Positions 31,106 through 41,959 of a stretch of 64,000 nt of DNA are shown piece by piece. The stretch's first letter is position 1; every line of letters starts with the position of its first letter. Source of the stretch: Ustilago trichophora (lineage: Eukaryota; Basidiomycota; Ustilaginomycetes; Ustilaginales; Ustilaginaceae); the NCBI GenBank assembly GCA_900323505.1, contig OOIN01000001.1, forward strand, positions 1,860,001 to 1,924,000, given 5' to 3'. The position numbers were made by a program, and so were the translations under genes. The notes below the pieces were generated by a model. It ran no database searches. It was not told where the DNA came from and worked only from the letters and a program-made list of their open reading frames with translations.

Positions 31106-33403
31106 CTATGCGAGTGGAAGATCTGTCAGCCCAAGCAAGCGGTAAACGTGCAAGTTCCGACGTAGAAAGGGTGGAGACTTTCTCCCCGTTCCTGGCTTTA
31201 CATCAACCCGCGTTTCGGAAGAGGGTTCATCCTTGATGCTGACCCGTACAGCAGGGCTCAGCGAGGGCGTGTTTGGCTCCACCTTCACTGCGGCTCGTGG
31301 TGGGGAGAATAGCCCTCGCTGAGCTGCTGGCGACTCCGGTTCCAGTTTGACCTTCACCCTGTCCTGACTTGCCGCCTCAGATGGTGACCTTGGCGGTGGT
31401 GTGGTAGCTGGCTGTGGGGCAAATGACACCCTCCGCTTCTGTGGACCCAGTCCAGCCCTGGACGTTTCGCCGCTCTTGCCCCGCAAGTGCGCAGAGCGAG
31501 CCCAAACAGCCCACAGCCGCCGCACATCCATCGGCGTCGGTCTGCGCGACTTGAGCAGATGTTTCGCCAGCTTTGCCGCCCTGTGCTTGCGCTCGACATA
31601 CCGTCTTCTATCCTCATCCGTTTCGAAGCGTTGCTCCGCCGCCGCAGCTACTTTTGCGAGATACCGAACCAGACGTGTGACGCATATACGGGGATGGGCT
31701 GTGTGTACGGTGGTGTGCAAGGTTTTGCGTAGAGCGACATATTGTCGTCGTTTCTCTCGTGGGAAGAGACCGGCTGGGTCGGTCTGGCTTGCAGTTGTTC
31801 CGGCAGGAGAAGGAGGTGAGACGATCTCAGTTGGTGCAGATGTTACGGCAGCAGTGTTTGGGCGTTGGGCCCAGGTAGAGCTTAAAAAGGTCCACCGGGC
31901 CCATTGCCTCGTATCGCTGAAGGGGGAGAGTGTTGCGGGTGGTTCAGAATCTGCTCGTTGGTCAGCTTTGGCGATAGCGCGACGTGCAAGCCACCTCAGC
32001 CGCCGAGACGGGTGAATAAACAGCGTATGAGTCTCCATCTTGTACGGTAGACCGGCATCCTCTCCCAGCGGCAGACAGTCATCTGCAACGGATGTGGAGA
32101 GTGCTATTTCCGAAGCCTCAGTTTTGAGCACTCCCGGGTACAGCAGGCCGTGAGTGCGAGGGCGGCCACGCTTCTTCGGAATACGCACACCGTTTTCATC
32201 GAAGAGTGGTATGTACTTCTTTTTTCTGGGCTTCGGCTTTCCGTTCTGTAGCTTTTCTCTGAGGGCATTTCTGACGCTTTGGCGATATTGTTCGGCCTGC
32301 GCAGTTGGGGAGGTGTGTGCTGATGAGGTTGCAGAAACTTTCTCGCCTACCCGTCTGAGCATCGTCTCGATCATTTTCCGGTGATCAGGTCCTAGTGATA
32401 GAACTTTATTCGGCTCTGCCTCTTCCACAGGGCGTAAGATTGTTTCGTGTGGCTTGCTGGTGGGTAAGGCAGACGTTGAAACTCGGTGCTGCTCCTGTGA
32501 TTCGGGCCTTGCTCTGATTGTGCCCTGTTGCGCGTCCTCGTGATGCAGTATTGGGTTCTGAGAGGGTGGTATCGCCGGCGCACCGTGCTGAAGGGTATAT
32601 TGCTGCTGCGCCCATGGGTCGGTTGGCATAGCAGTGATAGTTGGCTGCATCTGTTGCGGGTGAGAGGCGAAAAACTGAGGCTGAGAGAAGGTGACGGAGG
32701 CGCTGAATCCCGGGTATGCCACCGTAGGCATCAAGCCTGCCGACATGATGGGTTGAGTCCATGTCACAGCCTGACCCGGCATTGACATCAAGCCTCCTGG
32801 TGGAGCCACAAGTGGGCCCGATGATACCTGGTATGGCGGCTGGGCGTGAGGGTAAGGGTAATACGCCAACCCTCCAGCTTGGGGTATGCTGCTGCTTGTA
32901 TGCGGTGCGGCAGCCGCCGGAATCAGCGGACTGCGACGGCTTCCCTCCGCATGACGAGCATCTGTTTCGACACGAGAACGCGCGCGCACTTTGCCCTTGG
33001 CGTTTGACGGAGCGGCACTCTGCCGGGCCAACGCCTTCAACCCTGGATGCGAAGCTCGCGGCTGTGCTAGCTGCTCGCGAAGGGCTGGCTGGGCTGGAGG
33101 AGGTCGCCGATCCTTGGTACCTAGCGAAGCCTCGCTCCCGAGCACCTGCCTCGACAATGTATGGGGTCCAGCAGCTTCGCGGAGCCTTTGTTGCCGTTCG
33201 TGCTTATTAGATGTAGATGGGCCGGTCGATCCTTTTCGAGAGCTACCGGCAACTGTACGTGTGGCCTTCGAAGATCCTGCGAGCGGCCTGGAGCCAGACG
33301 AGATGCTACTCTGTGCGCCCGAATCAGCTTCTGCTGAGCCAGAGGAGGAGAATAGCCGCTTATAGGCCTTCTCAAAGGCGTCGTCAACGTCACGAGCGCT
33401 CAT
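31106..33403 (-). CDS. unrecognised protein with an AT-hook-like motif
   Basis: This intronless 765-residue protein is not recognised. The N-terminal third is Ser/Ala/Arg-rich and disordered. A Gln/Pro/Tyr-rich segment with PYPHAQPPYQ lies at about 185-290. The most structured-looking part starts near residue 340 (DHRKMIETMLRRVGEKV). It runs into KPRKKKYIPLFDENGVRI and an AT-hook-like PKKRGRPR at 409-416. A second basic helical region (about 560-650) contains REKRRQYVALRKTL and RRRYVERKHRAAKLAKHLLK. Two KxEPxSP/KxEPxTP segments near 700-730 (VKLEPESP and VKVEPNTP) look like phosphorylation-dependent sumoylation motifs. Together these suggest a chromatin or transcription factor, but this is inference. 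The first in-frame ATG, at 33403, is followed by an acidic helix (SARDVDDAFEKAYKRLF). Confidence 0.65.
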   Translation of the reverse strand: MSARDVDDAFEKAYKRLFSSSGSAEADSGAQSSISSGSRPLAGSSKATRTVAGSSRKGSTGPSTSNKHERQQRLREAAGPHTLSRQVLGSEASLGTKDRRPPPAQPALREQLAQPRASHPGLKALARQSAAPSNAKGKVRARSRVETDARHAEGSRRSPLIPAAAAPHTSSSIPQAGGLAYYPYPHAQPPYQVSSGPLVAPPGGLMSMPGQAVTWTQPIMSAGLMPTVAYPGFSASVTFSQPQFFASHPQQMQPTITAMPTDPWAQQQYTLQHGAPAIPPSQNPILHHEDAQQGTIRARPESQEQHRVSTSALPTSKPHETILRPVEEAEPNKVLSLGPDHRKMIETMLRRVGEKVSATSSAHTSPTAQAEQYRQSVRNALREKLQNGKPKPRKKKYIPLFDENGVRIPKKRGRPRTHGLLYPGVLKTEASEIALSTSVADDCLPLGEDAGLPYKMETHTLFIHPSRRLRWLARRAIAKADQRADSEPPATLSPFSDTRQWARWTFLSSTWAQRPNTAAVTSAPTEIVSPPSPAGTTASQTDPAGLFPREKRRQYVALRKTLHTTVHTAHPRICVTRLVRYLAKVAAAAEQRFETDEDRRRYVERKHRAAKLAKHLLKSRRPTPMDVRRLWAVWARSAHLRGKSGETSRAGLGPQKRRVSFAPQPATTPPPRSPSEAASQDRVKVKLEPESPAAQRGLFSPPRAAVKVEPNTPSLSPAVRVSIKDEPSSETRVDVKPGTGRKSPPFLRRNLHVYRLLGLTDLPLA

Positions 33404-34474
33404 GATGTTGCATTTGATGCGTTGCTGACTTGGGGGCTCGATTTCATTCTGTGGCTCGTCGTTGTCGCAAAGGAGGCAAATTGAGAGGGAAACTTCAGCA
33501 TGAGATCGGTGCCGTGATGATGATGATCGTATTGGAAGCAGTGGGTGAATGCCGGTGGCGTAGGTAGGCCTGTGTCGTCTTGAAGAAGGAGGAAGTGTTG
33601 CTCTTTTGCAAGCTCAATTTGAACCCAAGCCAAAAATCTCAAGGCAGCAACGCGCTTTGTTGCGAGCCAAGCTGCAGATTCAGACCCTGAAGCTTGGAAT
33701 TCAGTTCCGCTTCGCGACGCGCGCAGTTTGGCCCAACTCTGCCTTCAACATGCCCAGCCTCACCTTCTCACATTCGACTTTTGCAGCCAGAGTCGTTCTC
33801 TCAAACGGCAATGGTAATCGTCCAAGGCTCGTGTCTTGCAATGTGACATGCTGCAACCTCGTTCACCAGCCTAAACGCAGAAACTGTTTCAGGCAGCCCG
33901 ATTCGCTGACTCAATGCTCAAGCGACTCAACCATCAAACGCAAAATCACAAAAGAAAGACAAAAATTGGAGACATGATAGTGTATGAGATTGCTGCGGAC
34001 TCTTTGTGAGCCTTCTGATGCTGCGATATGGGTGTGTGGTGATTCTTTTTTTGAAGAATAAGAAGACAAGCCACTCAAAGGGAATGACAGGGGAAAAGAT
34101 GCGGAGACAAAGTCTGCGGGAACAAACTTCGTCCTTGGCCGTCGGTTATAAGAGCACCGATCGACCTTTTTGATCGTGAAAGGTTTGTTCTGCAAAGAAC
34201 AAACTGGCGGAAGGAAAGGGGGGGAAAGGGAAGAGAGGTAACGTTACTGGAAGAAATCTTGGCTCCACGGATCAATGCCACCGAGACACCTTTCAACAAC
34301 GGTTTGAACAGACGCGACTCTGTTCAGACAGCTTGGATGCAACTGGTCCACGGCTCTTCATAGGCGCATGAAGAAAAAGTACAAAAGGAATCCCGAAAAG
34401 GTTGCGGCCGTACAAAGAGACGTGGTGCACAGCGGCGCTGCCGGTCTTCTCGCGCACATGCTGCTGAAAACCGT
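33404..34474. other. intergenic region between rps5 3' end and AT-hook gene
   Basis: About 1.07 kb upstream of the AT-hook gene and downstream of rps5, both on the minus strand. It should hold the AT-hook gene promoter and the rps5 terminator. A plus-strand open frame at 33606-33977 has no recognisable features. Confidence 0.45.
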
Positions 34475-36051
34475 TTAACGGTTGGATCGGGCAACACGCT
34501 CCATCTCGTCACGCTTCTTGATGGCGTACGAGTTGGACGAACCCTTGGCGGCGTTGATGAGCTCGTCAGCGAGGCACTCGGCGATCGACTTGACGTTGCG
34601 GAAGGCCGACTCTCGGGTACCGGTGGTGAGGAGAGTGATGGCGGTGTTGACACGTCGGAGGGGCGACACGTCGACGGCCTGTCGGCGGACGGTACCAGCC
34701 GAGCCGATACGGGTCGAGTCTTCACGGGGACCAGTGTTGATGATGGCGTCAACAAGGATCTGGATGGGGTTGGCGTCAGTGAGAAGGTTGATGATCTCGA
34801 AAGCGTGGGCGACAATGCGGACGGCCATGAGCTTCTTGCCGTTGTTGCGGCCGTGCATCATGAGCGAGTTGACGAGACGCTCAACGATGGGGGTCTGGGC
34901 CTTCTTGAAGGCCTTGTTCTGGTAACGGCCAGCAGTGTGGGGGGTGTAGACGGCATTGCGGAGAGCGATGTAGTCAGTGAGGGAGATGTCCTTGACCTCA
35001 ACCTCCTGGGCGCTGTTGAGAGTGAAAATGGCGGAGAGTAGACGAGTGGATGAAAGTCAGTCTTCTGATGCTGTCAAACATGGATAGTTGCTTAGTCCAC
35101 TTTCGCAACAGCCACATCAACCACGAACGATCCCATCTCCAGTGTTTACAACAGATGCTATCCTTGCTTTATCCATCCAGTGCCAACTTTGTCTGGGCCC
35201 TCTCGAGATGGAGTCTGATAAGCTGGCAAAGTTGCTTCTGATGTCGGGCCTGGCTGCTGTTTTCGATGTGATTCCTATGCTGCTGTTGCATCTCCAGTCC
35301 TCCATATGCCTGCGTGATTGTGTGCTGTTGAGTTATGGCCAAACGAAACTTAGAGGATACTTACTCCCACTTTCCGAAGAGGCGGACACCACCGACCTGA
35401 GGGGCGGCGACGGCAGCGACGTCCTCTGCAAAGTTGAAGAGATGCGCAGAAGAATGTCGAAACAAGTTTGGCGAAAGAGGGGGAAAGAGTCAGTATGTTT
35501 GTACCACGGCGTGATTTGGGGATCGGCGACGGCGGCTCTCTTCCATTGACGGCGGTGCTGGACGGATGACGATAATGATGACAGCGTGTTTGATTCTGGA
35601 GCGCTCTGATTCATCGAGGCCTACTGGATCGGTATTGCGATTCGACGTCCAACTGCTAGTTCCTTGTTCTACGGTGTTGTTCCCAACGATTGTAATAGAT
35701 GGCGAGCAATCGTTCGCCATATCGCGCCACCATACAGACTGGCATCCGATACCTTTCTGCCCCAGTCCTGATCTGACAGAATGGTATTCTTTCTGCATAT
35801 GCATGTTGTGCTGACCCATTCGAATCTACCTGCAATGTTTCCTGATGTCCTCCATCGTCAGCCATGCGTATATTGTGTTTGCCACAAATGTCGTTGCCGT
35901 TGCTACTGCTGTCGTGCTATCATCATTGTCGTCATCGTAGTCGTGGTGTGCCGTGTGCTGAAAGAGAGTTGCGCATCGCTGTGTGTTGACGGATGCTCGA
36001 GTGCTACGAGCCACAGCGAAACTCACTAGGAATTCCGACCTTGGCAGCCAT
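34475..36051 (-). CDS. rps5: 40S ribosomal protein uS7 (Rps5), three exons
   Basis: The spliced protein has 207 residues, the usual size for eukaryotic uS7, which binds the head of the 40S subunit near the E site. Exons read on the minus strand: 36051-36027 (25 nt, MAAKVGIP plus one base), 35425-35365 (61 nt, containing LFGKW) and 35012-34475 (538 nt). Donors are GTGAGT and GTAAGT and acceptors are GCAG and ACAG; lengths sum to 208 codons with the stop. Diagnostic blocks are [58 protein letters not shown] and the C-terminus [20 protein letters not shown]. Codon use is extremely biased, as expected for a ribosomal protein gene. Intron 1 is 601 nt and intron 2 is 352 nt, much longer than other introns here. 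Exon 1 rests only on the splice signals and N-terminal plausibility. Confidence 0.93.
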
Positions 36052-37130
36052 GATTGGTTATGTGAGTCGATATGCTTTTGTCCACGGAAGGGAACAAAAA
36101 GATAGAGGTGATGAGAGGTCTTGAAGAGGGTGGTTGGTGGAAGTGCAGGCTGATGGTGATCTCGAACTCGAATCCTAGGCTGGGCTGCTCACCTCTGGCG
36201 AAGCTGAACTGTCGGTGATGGCCTTCTCGCAGCCGACAACTGACTGGACTGACTAGACCGGCTTGCTCAGCTCTCACACTCGCCTTGCACTCTGACTGGA
36301 GGCCGCTGCAGCTCACTACTGTAGTCTGCCTCAAGTCTCTCGCTCTCTTGGCCATCTGCGAACGTTAGGGCTTCTGTCCGGCTCTGGACCAGTATCAATT
36401 TCAATCTGGACATGCAATCTCACCACGATCATTACAAAATTTGTACACTTGCTTCATTTTTCAAATACTCAATTCAACCCGAGTGGAGCTCAATTTTCAG
36501 CTTAGCCTCGGTGTTCATACTCGAATATCACGTGCAGCCAACCTCGGCCGAAGTGAAAATTCAGATTTGGCTTGGAAATCGTATCGGAGCATTCCAATCG
36601 TCTTGGCCGCGATTCCCGATTCAACATTGAACCACGACCGCTCCGAGGCTTAACAAGCATCCTACCAAGGTCAAGCGTCCAAGCTTCCGCTCCGTGGACT
36701 CGAAGGTCCTAAAGCCAGCCTTTCGTTGTGCGAAATACCGCATGACACTACGACACAGCCCTTACCAGAGTCAGAGCTCGAGCACAGTCTGCACATTATT
36801 GTTGAATGGTGGTATCAGTCTACTGTCTTGTTCCCTCAAAATAAGTATAGATGTTATACAGAATGAACACACTGGTGATCGTGATGTGCTCACATAGGAG
36901 CGATGAGGCTAGGGCAGCATTCTACTAATACACTACAATCTAAGGCTGACAGCAAGCGTCCAGAAAGAAAGTCAGGCGTGGCGCTTTGAGGAGCGCAGTG
37001 TCGCAGAACGCCAAAGCGACCAATTCGAAAGTGGGATTCCACGTGGCTTGCTCGCCGGTGCAAAAAAACATCAAATCGGAATCAACACGGAGCGAACAGC
37101 TGACTGGCCGCAAAGAAAGCAGGACTCGCG
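36052..37130. other. intergenic region upstream of rps5
   Basis: About 1.08 kb between the rps5 start and the 3' end of the TBL1-like gene, both on the minus strand. It should contain the rps5 promoter. Its middle (36390-36900) is more AT-rich than its surroundings. No gene or known promoter element could be assigned. Confidence 0.45.
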
Positions 37131-39731
37131 TTAGACACCGCCCCTCGCTTGCTTCTTGGGTGGCTTGTCGCTACCGGCGCTCGTCTCCGTCTTGGCCTCG
37201 ACAGGCGGAGGCGCCTTGAAGGTGGCAGTCGACTCGACAGCATCCAGATCGGCAAGGTTGAGAACCGTCAACTTTCGGTCGGCCTGCGAGATGGCGAGCT
37301 GATGGCGCTTGGCCAAAGGCCGAGGCTTGTCACCGCTCTCGCCCTCCTCCTGCTTGGTCTCGACCGTATCGTGCATGTCTTTCCAGGCAATGTCAAAGAT
37401 GGCGCCGCCTCCAAGGTACTGCTGCACAAGCGCACCATTGTCGACGCGCGAGATGACGACCTTCTTGTCGATGCCACCTGTCGCAAGGTAACGAGCGCAA
37501 GGGCTGAATCGCAGCGTGTAAACATTGTCTTCGTGTGCGTCGATGACTCGAAGGCAATCGCCATTGTCGGCGTTCCAAAGCCTGGCAGTCCAATCAAAGG
37601 AGCTGGTGGCCAGCATCCTAGGCTGATCTGGGTTGGCTGAGCCAGGACCCGTCGGGCACCAGGCGACAGCATAGAGCTCCTTGGTGTGGCCGGACAGCGT
37701 GAGGCGAAGGCCCTTGTTGGGACCTTTGCCCGTAGTTGAGAGCAGATTGTTGGACGCCGAGCTAGGCAGGCCGTTGCTCCCAGGTGCTGGCGAGGACCTT
37801 TCCTTTGCAGCGGAAGCTAGTGCTGGTGCTGTGCTGCCGCCGACGGAACCAGGGGTGGCACGATCCTTCTCGCGGTCGCGATCGCTGCCGTTGTCCTCTG
37901 TCGAACGCTGCGTCGTGTCTTCATCCAAGTCCATTCCTTCTAAATGGGCGCTTCCTCCTCGGCGCTGAGAAGCCCTCTTTCGCAGGCTGTCCCCTGCAGA
38001 TCCAGCTGTACCAGCACCAATCCCACTCGATCCGCCGGCACCAATGTCGAGGGCCCAGATCTTTGCTGTGGTGTCGTCCGATACGGAGGCCAGGAGCGTC
38101 TGCGAGGGATCGAAGCGAATTGCATTGACCTCGTCTGTGTGACCCTTGAACGACTTGACCGGCTTTGGCTCGCCCAGCTTGCACAGGTTGATGCTGTTGT
38201 CAGCCGAGCACGTTGCAAAGTATGTGTCAGCGACGGACGGGCTCAGGCCGTGCGGCATGGGTGGTGGTGCGTCCGAGGTCGACTTGGGCTTGAGCGAACC
38301 GTCTGCGGTGGAAAGCCATTCCACATCCAAGACGCTGTCGCTGTGGAGCGAGAAGGTGTGCCTAGGCTTGCCACTGTTGAGATCCCAGACAATGATGGTA
38401 CCATCTGCACTGCCGGTGAGGAGCATGTTGCCCTTGCGATTCCAGCGGACGCTGATGACGGCGCCCTGGTGCATCGACATGACAAGATGAAGGTCGCCCT
38501 GTGGGGTCCAGAGACGAACGATGCCGTCGTAAGAACCTGATGCGAGCAGCGTTCCATCTGGGTTCCAGTCCAAGGTGGAGATGTCCTTGCTTTGCGTGGC
38601 GGGAAGATGCTTGCAGATGGTGGGTGCATCGGGCAGTTCGCCTGCTTTGTCTGGTACTTCCCAGATGCGCACAGTCGCATCACCACCTCCTGACGCCAGC
38701 ATGTTGGGGACAGTTGGGTTCCAAGCAGAGATGAAGACCTCGCCTGTGTGTCCTGACAGTGTAGTGATCTGCCCATCCTCTACGAAGTTGTCGCCCTTGG
38801 GTTGCGGTATCGGCGCCTTTGGATCCTTGCCACGCGATTCCTTGTCTCCGCGCTTCTTGCCTCCTTCTCCGTTTTCGCCAGCTGCCGACTTTCCGCCTTT
38901 CTTCTTCTTACTGTTGTTGCTGTCCTTGTCTTTGCTTCGCTGGTCGTTGGCCGACTTCTTGTCCGCACTCGGAGAGGCAGAACGCGACTGAGCTTCGCCA
39001 TTACGACGATCCTTGCGAGAGGAAGATTGCTCATCAGCTTCGCGCCGCGTTTCGGATGCGGATGCGTCGTCTGCCTTGTCAGCTGCTTCGTTCCTGCGCA
39101 CGCGCTTGTCTTCGCGATCGGCATCAGATGCAACGGAAGTGGATGCTTTGCGCTTGGCGTCCTTGGGCTTGGTAGCAGATGAAGATGCATCGTCACCCTC
39201 GGCTGCATCCTCGAGCTTTTTCTTGGAGGATGAAGCCACCTTGGAGGAGCGGTCTTGCACTTCGTTGCGGAGGGAGGAGGGTGGCATCGGTGCTTTGCTG
39301 TTGTGTACACCGTTGATAGGCTTGGCGACGGGAGCTGCTGGCGTTTGTGTGGCTGCTTCCTTGTGCTCAGGTCGAGGTTGCTGAGCTGCAAACGGATCAG
39401 GCTCCGGCGACAGCCGTGTTGGTTCGGCAGGCGGAGGCGTTGGCCGAGACTTGCCATCGCAGACGTGTGGAGGCCCAACGAGGCGAATGTTCGAAGAGCA
39501 TGCCTTTTCTGTTCCATCGTCCTGGATATGTGCTTCTACGGAGGCGTAGACGAGGCCTTTCTGTAGGAACCGAACGAGCTGCCCTGGTTCGACGATGGCT
39601 TCCTTGGATAGTGGGTAGTCATCTAGACGAGACTCGTGCCGTAAAGAGAAAGAGGCATGGTGAAAGCCGGACTCCTTGAGGTAGTGGTAGACTAGTAGAT
39701 TCACCTCTTCCGAGGTGCAAAGAGGTGCCAT
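37131..39731 (-). CDS. LisH/WD40 corepressor subunit, TBL1/Sif2-like
   Basis: This 866-residue protein begins with a LisH dimerisation motif (SEEVNLLVYHYLKESGF, residues 7-23) and the TBL1-type continuation with GQLVRFLQKGLVYASVEAHI. A charged Lys/Ser/Asp/Glu-rich linker occupies about 125-310. A WD40 propeller fills about 315-850, with repeats such as LSGHTGEVFISAWNP, ISTLDWNPDGTLLASGSYDG, ISVRWNRKGNMLLTGSADGT, NAIRFDPSQTLLASVSDDTT and YTLRFSPCARYLATGGIDKK. The repeats are interrupted by a long Gly/Ser/Arg-rich insert at about 570-675. In the family (yeast Sif2, human TBL1/TBLR1) it is a scaffold of Set3C or NCoR/SMRT histone deacetylase complexes. The C-terminus ends in a basic PPKKQARGGV. 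The ATG at 39731 gives the LisH spacing seen in homologues. Confidence 0.9.
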   Translation of the reverse strand: MAPLCTSEEVNLLVYHYLKESGFHHASFSLRHESRLDDYPLSKEAIVEPGQLVRFLQKGLVYASVEAHIQDDGTEKACSSNIRLVGPPHVCDGKSRPTPPPAEPTRLSPEPDPFAAQQPRPEHKEAATQTPAAPVAKPINGVHNSKAPMPPSSLRNEVQDRSSKVASSSKKKLEDAAEGDDASSSATKPKDAKRKASTSVASDADREDKRVRRNEAADKADDASASETRREADEQSSSRKDRRNGEAQSRSASPSADKKSANDQRSKDKDSNNSKKKKGGKSAAGENGEGGKKRGDKESRGKDPKAPIPQPKGDNFVEDGQITTLSGHTGEVFISAWNPTVPNMLASGGGDATVRIWEVPDKAGELPDAPTICKHLPATQSKDISTLDWNPDGTLLASGSYDGIVRLWTPQGDLHLVMSMHQGAVISVRWNRKGNMLLTGSADGTIIVWDLNSGKPRHTFSLHSDSVLDVEWLSTADGSLKPKSTSDAPPPMPHGLSPSVADTYFATCSADNSINLCKLGEPKPVKSFKGHTDEVNAIRFDPSQTLLASVSDDTTAKIWALDIGAGGSSGIGAGTAGSAGDSLRKRASQRRGGSAHLEGMDLDEDTTQRSTEDNGSDRDREKDRATPGSVGGSTAPALASAAKERSSPAPGSNGLPSSASNNLLSTTGKGPNKGLRLTLSGHTKELYAVAWCPTGPGSANPDQPRMLATSSFDWTARLWNADNGDCLRVIDAHEDNVYTLRFSPCARYLATGGIDKKVVISRVDNGALVQQYLGGGAIFDIAWKDMHDTVETKQEEGESGDKPRPLAKRHQLAISQADRKLTVLNLADLDAVESTATFKAPPPVEAKTETSAGSDKPPKKQARGGV

Positions 39732-41959
39732 ATTGGATGGGCCGCGGAGGGCTTACAGAGTCACGTTGCTTGCTGCGAACGGTCCAGTGGGCATAGGCCC
39801 TTCGAATGGTTTCTGGTGCTCCTTGTGGATGTAAGTGGGCCTTCCTTCGCTATGAGATGCTGTGGATCTGGAAGGTCCGCGAAGCCGGAATAGCCAGAGG
39901 TGCAAAGCCGGGATGTGACCTGTTTTGAAGACGCGATGGAAAGGCTGGCGCGGTAGATTCCTCCGTTTGTAGGCGGAGATGCTGGGGTTGGGTGTGAGTC
40001 GCCGGTGTTGGCTGGCAAAGGAAGGTTCGAGATGTTGCAAGCTGTGCTAGCCCAGTCCGGTTGAGATCTGCACTTATGCGAATCGAGGCATCTACCTTCC
40101 CGCTCCTGAAGCGATGTGTGATGAGAACCGCTGTTCGTGGCACTGTCCTTGTCGGGAAGCAGAGATCAGATCGAGCGACGCGGGTCTGCGGGATGGCGTG
40201 GCGGTGTTCACGCACGTCGTGATGGCTGTTGATGTCTCTCACGAGCTTGCAGATGAGTCTGAGAAGCTAGCGATCGATGGATGCAGGTTCGTCGAGATGT
40301 CGCGAAAGGTCTTACCGAGATAGACAACAGCAGCGAGTAGGAGATGACGACAAGAAGCGAATGGATGCTTCCAAACAGTGTCAGGATCAAGGAATGGCGG
40401 TAGGAGCAGCGGCGGAATCGTCACGACGATCAAGGTCCTACGACAGAGTTGGGTCAGGTGTATGTGTGGATGGATGTGTGGATGGATGTGTGGATGGATG
40501 TCGTCAGGCACAAGGACAAGGCTGGCGGGCACAGAGAGGAAGGTCGGTGCGGATGGTGATGGCGTCAAAGTAAGGCGAGGTCTGGGCCCGACGGATGCCA
40601 AAGGGGATCGTGTAGAGTCACGAAAGGTCAAGCGGATGACTGAGTCGAGAGAGACTGTAGACGAAGGCGACGGACTGCCCGAAAGTGCTGAGTTGAAAGA
40701 TAGTGGTGTGGGTTGGATGGTTGTGATGAAGATGGTCGGGGAGGGATAAGATCGAAATCGATGCGTCCTGGATGAGTGTGTGGGTGGTTGAAGAAGGGGA
40801 GAGTAGGGACGGGAGGCAAGACCGAAAGACGTAAAGGGGAAGGCGAAGCGATGTGATGCGATGCGATGAGGCCGAAAGGATGGCAGACCTGATGGACGCC
40901 CAAAAGGGGATGTGGCAGGAAAGAGGGTTGAGGCGATGAGACGGCCGCTCTCGAAAACCTCGAATCGCAAATCCATCTCTTCAAGCAAGAGGTTAGATCC
41001 AACAGCAGGCAGAAGTGTGAGTATTCTCTCTCACACACTCCTTCAAGCGCGCACTTCGCGACCCTCTCGCAGCCTCTCTCTCTTTTACTTGTCTTACTCG
41101 TTCATTCTGCTCGCATTTACCGTTGGCATTCACACTGACCTTCTGCCATGACCCGACGCGATACGCCTTTTTTTATTTTATTTTTATTTTTTATTTGCCT
41201 GACTCAGTCACAGTCACCTGTTTGTTCGACTGAGCCGCATCGAGCAGTACAGCCGTTGGCAGTCAAGTCGCGCCTCCATTTCAGGCTTTGCCATGGCGCT
41301 GCGACAGATCGTGATCGGGGATTCCCTCTTTTGTCTTCCATCTACTGTATTGCTTGCTCGTTCGCACACACACCATGTTGCAACCAAATCGTGAGAATGC
41401 ACCTCGTTCATTCGGTTCTTCCAACACGCAGCCGAGATGCTGCTTCTGCTTGCCCCCACTTTCAGCAAACGACCTGCTGCTGAGCCCCACCTTGCCCAAG
41501 ATTGACTCCCTGACGACGTCGACTCAGCTTTAAACAACATGAGACTACCTGACCTATACTGTACGGCGCTGCTTCGAGAGGTCAAAGCATCGGATTCAGC
41601 CCGGCACAACCACCTGTTCACATCCTGGATCTCTCGCTTCGACATCCAGCTGCAGAGATTCGAGCTGACCGGTCCTTCCGTTAACTCGTAAATGGAGTGT
41701 CGGGTATCGATCCGAGTACTTCCCACGCATGCACTGCCTCACCTGGGAAGCTCTGGGATGAGAGGAAGAGGGATGTATCGGGTCCGGGACTTATCGATAG
41801 AATACATCGTGTATGGTATAATGCAGAAAGGGAGCGTTTGCGGAAGCGATCGACGAGGGTCGGGACACAGCGATTAGACGGAACATGTGAAGCGAGGGGA
41901 GTGGGGACAGAGTCAGAGTGCAAGGATCAAGCAAAGGCCAATCACAAGAATTGACAACT
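39732..41959. other. 2.2 kb intergenic region upstream of TBL1-like gene
   Basis: No gene could be established here. On the minus strand an ATG at 40976 opens 245 codons (to 40239) of Ser/Pro/Arg-rich sequence without a recognisable domain. A donor-like GGTAAGACC lies at 40317-40309 on the same strand, and short frames between it and the TBL1-like start have no homology I recognise. A spliced 5' leader for the TBL1-like gene is possible. The stretch also contains the minisatellite listed separately. Confidence 0.4.
40463..40500. repeat. 12-bp minisatellite, about three copies
   Basis: The unit tgtgtggatgga is repeated just over three times without mismatch on the plus strand. It lies in a region with no established gene. 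Confidence 0.85.

Noticed and set aside
35855..35925. Box C/D snoRNA-like spacing (ATGATGA to CTGA) in rps5 intron 1, minus strand
   Set aside because: The flanks do not pair into a terminal stem and no internal C'/D' boxes or guide match could be seen.
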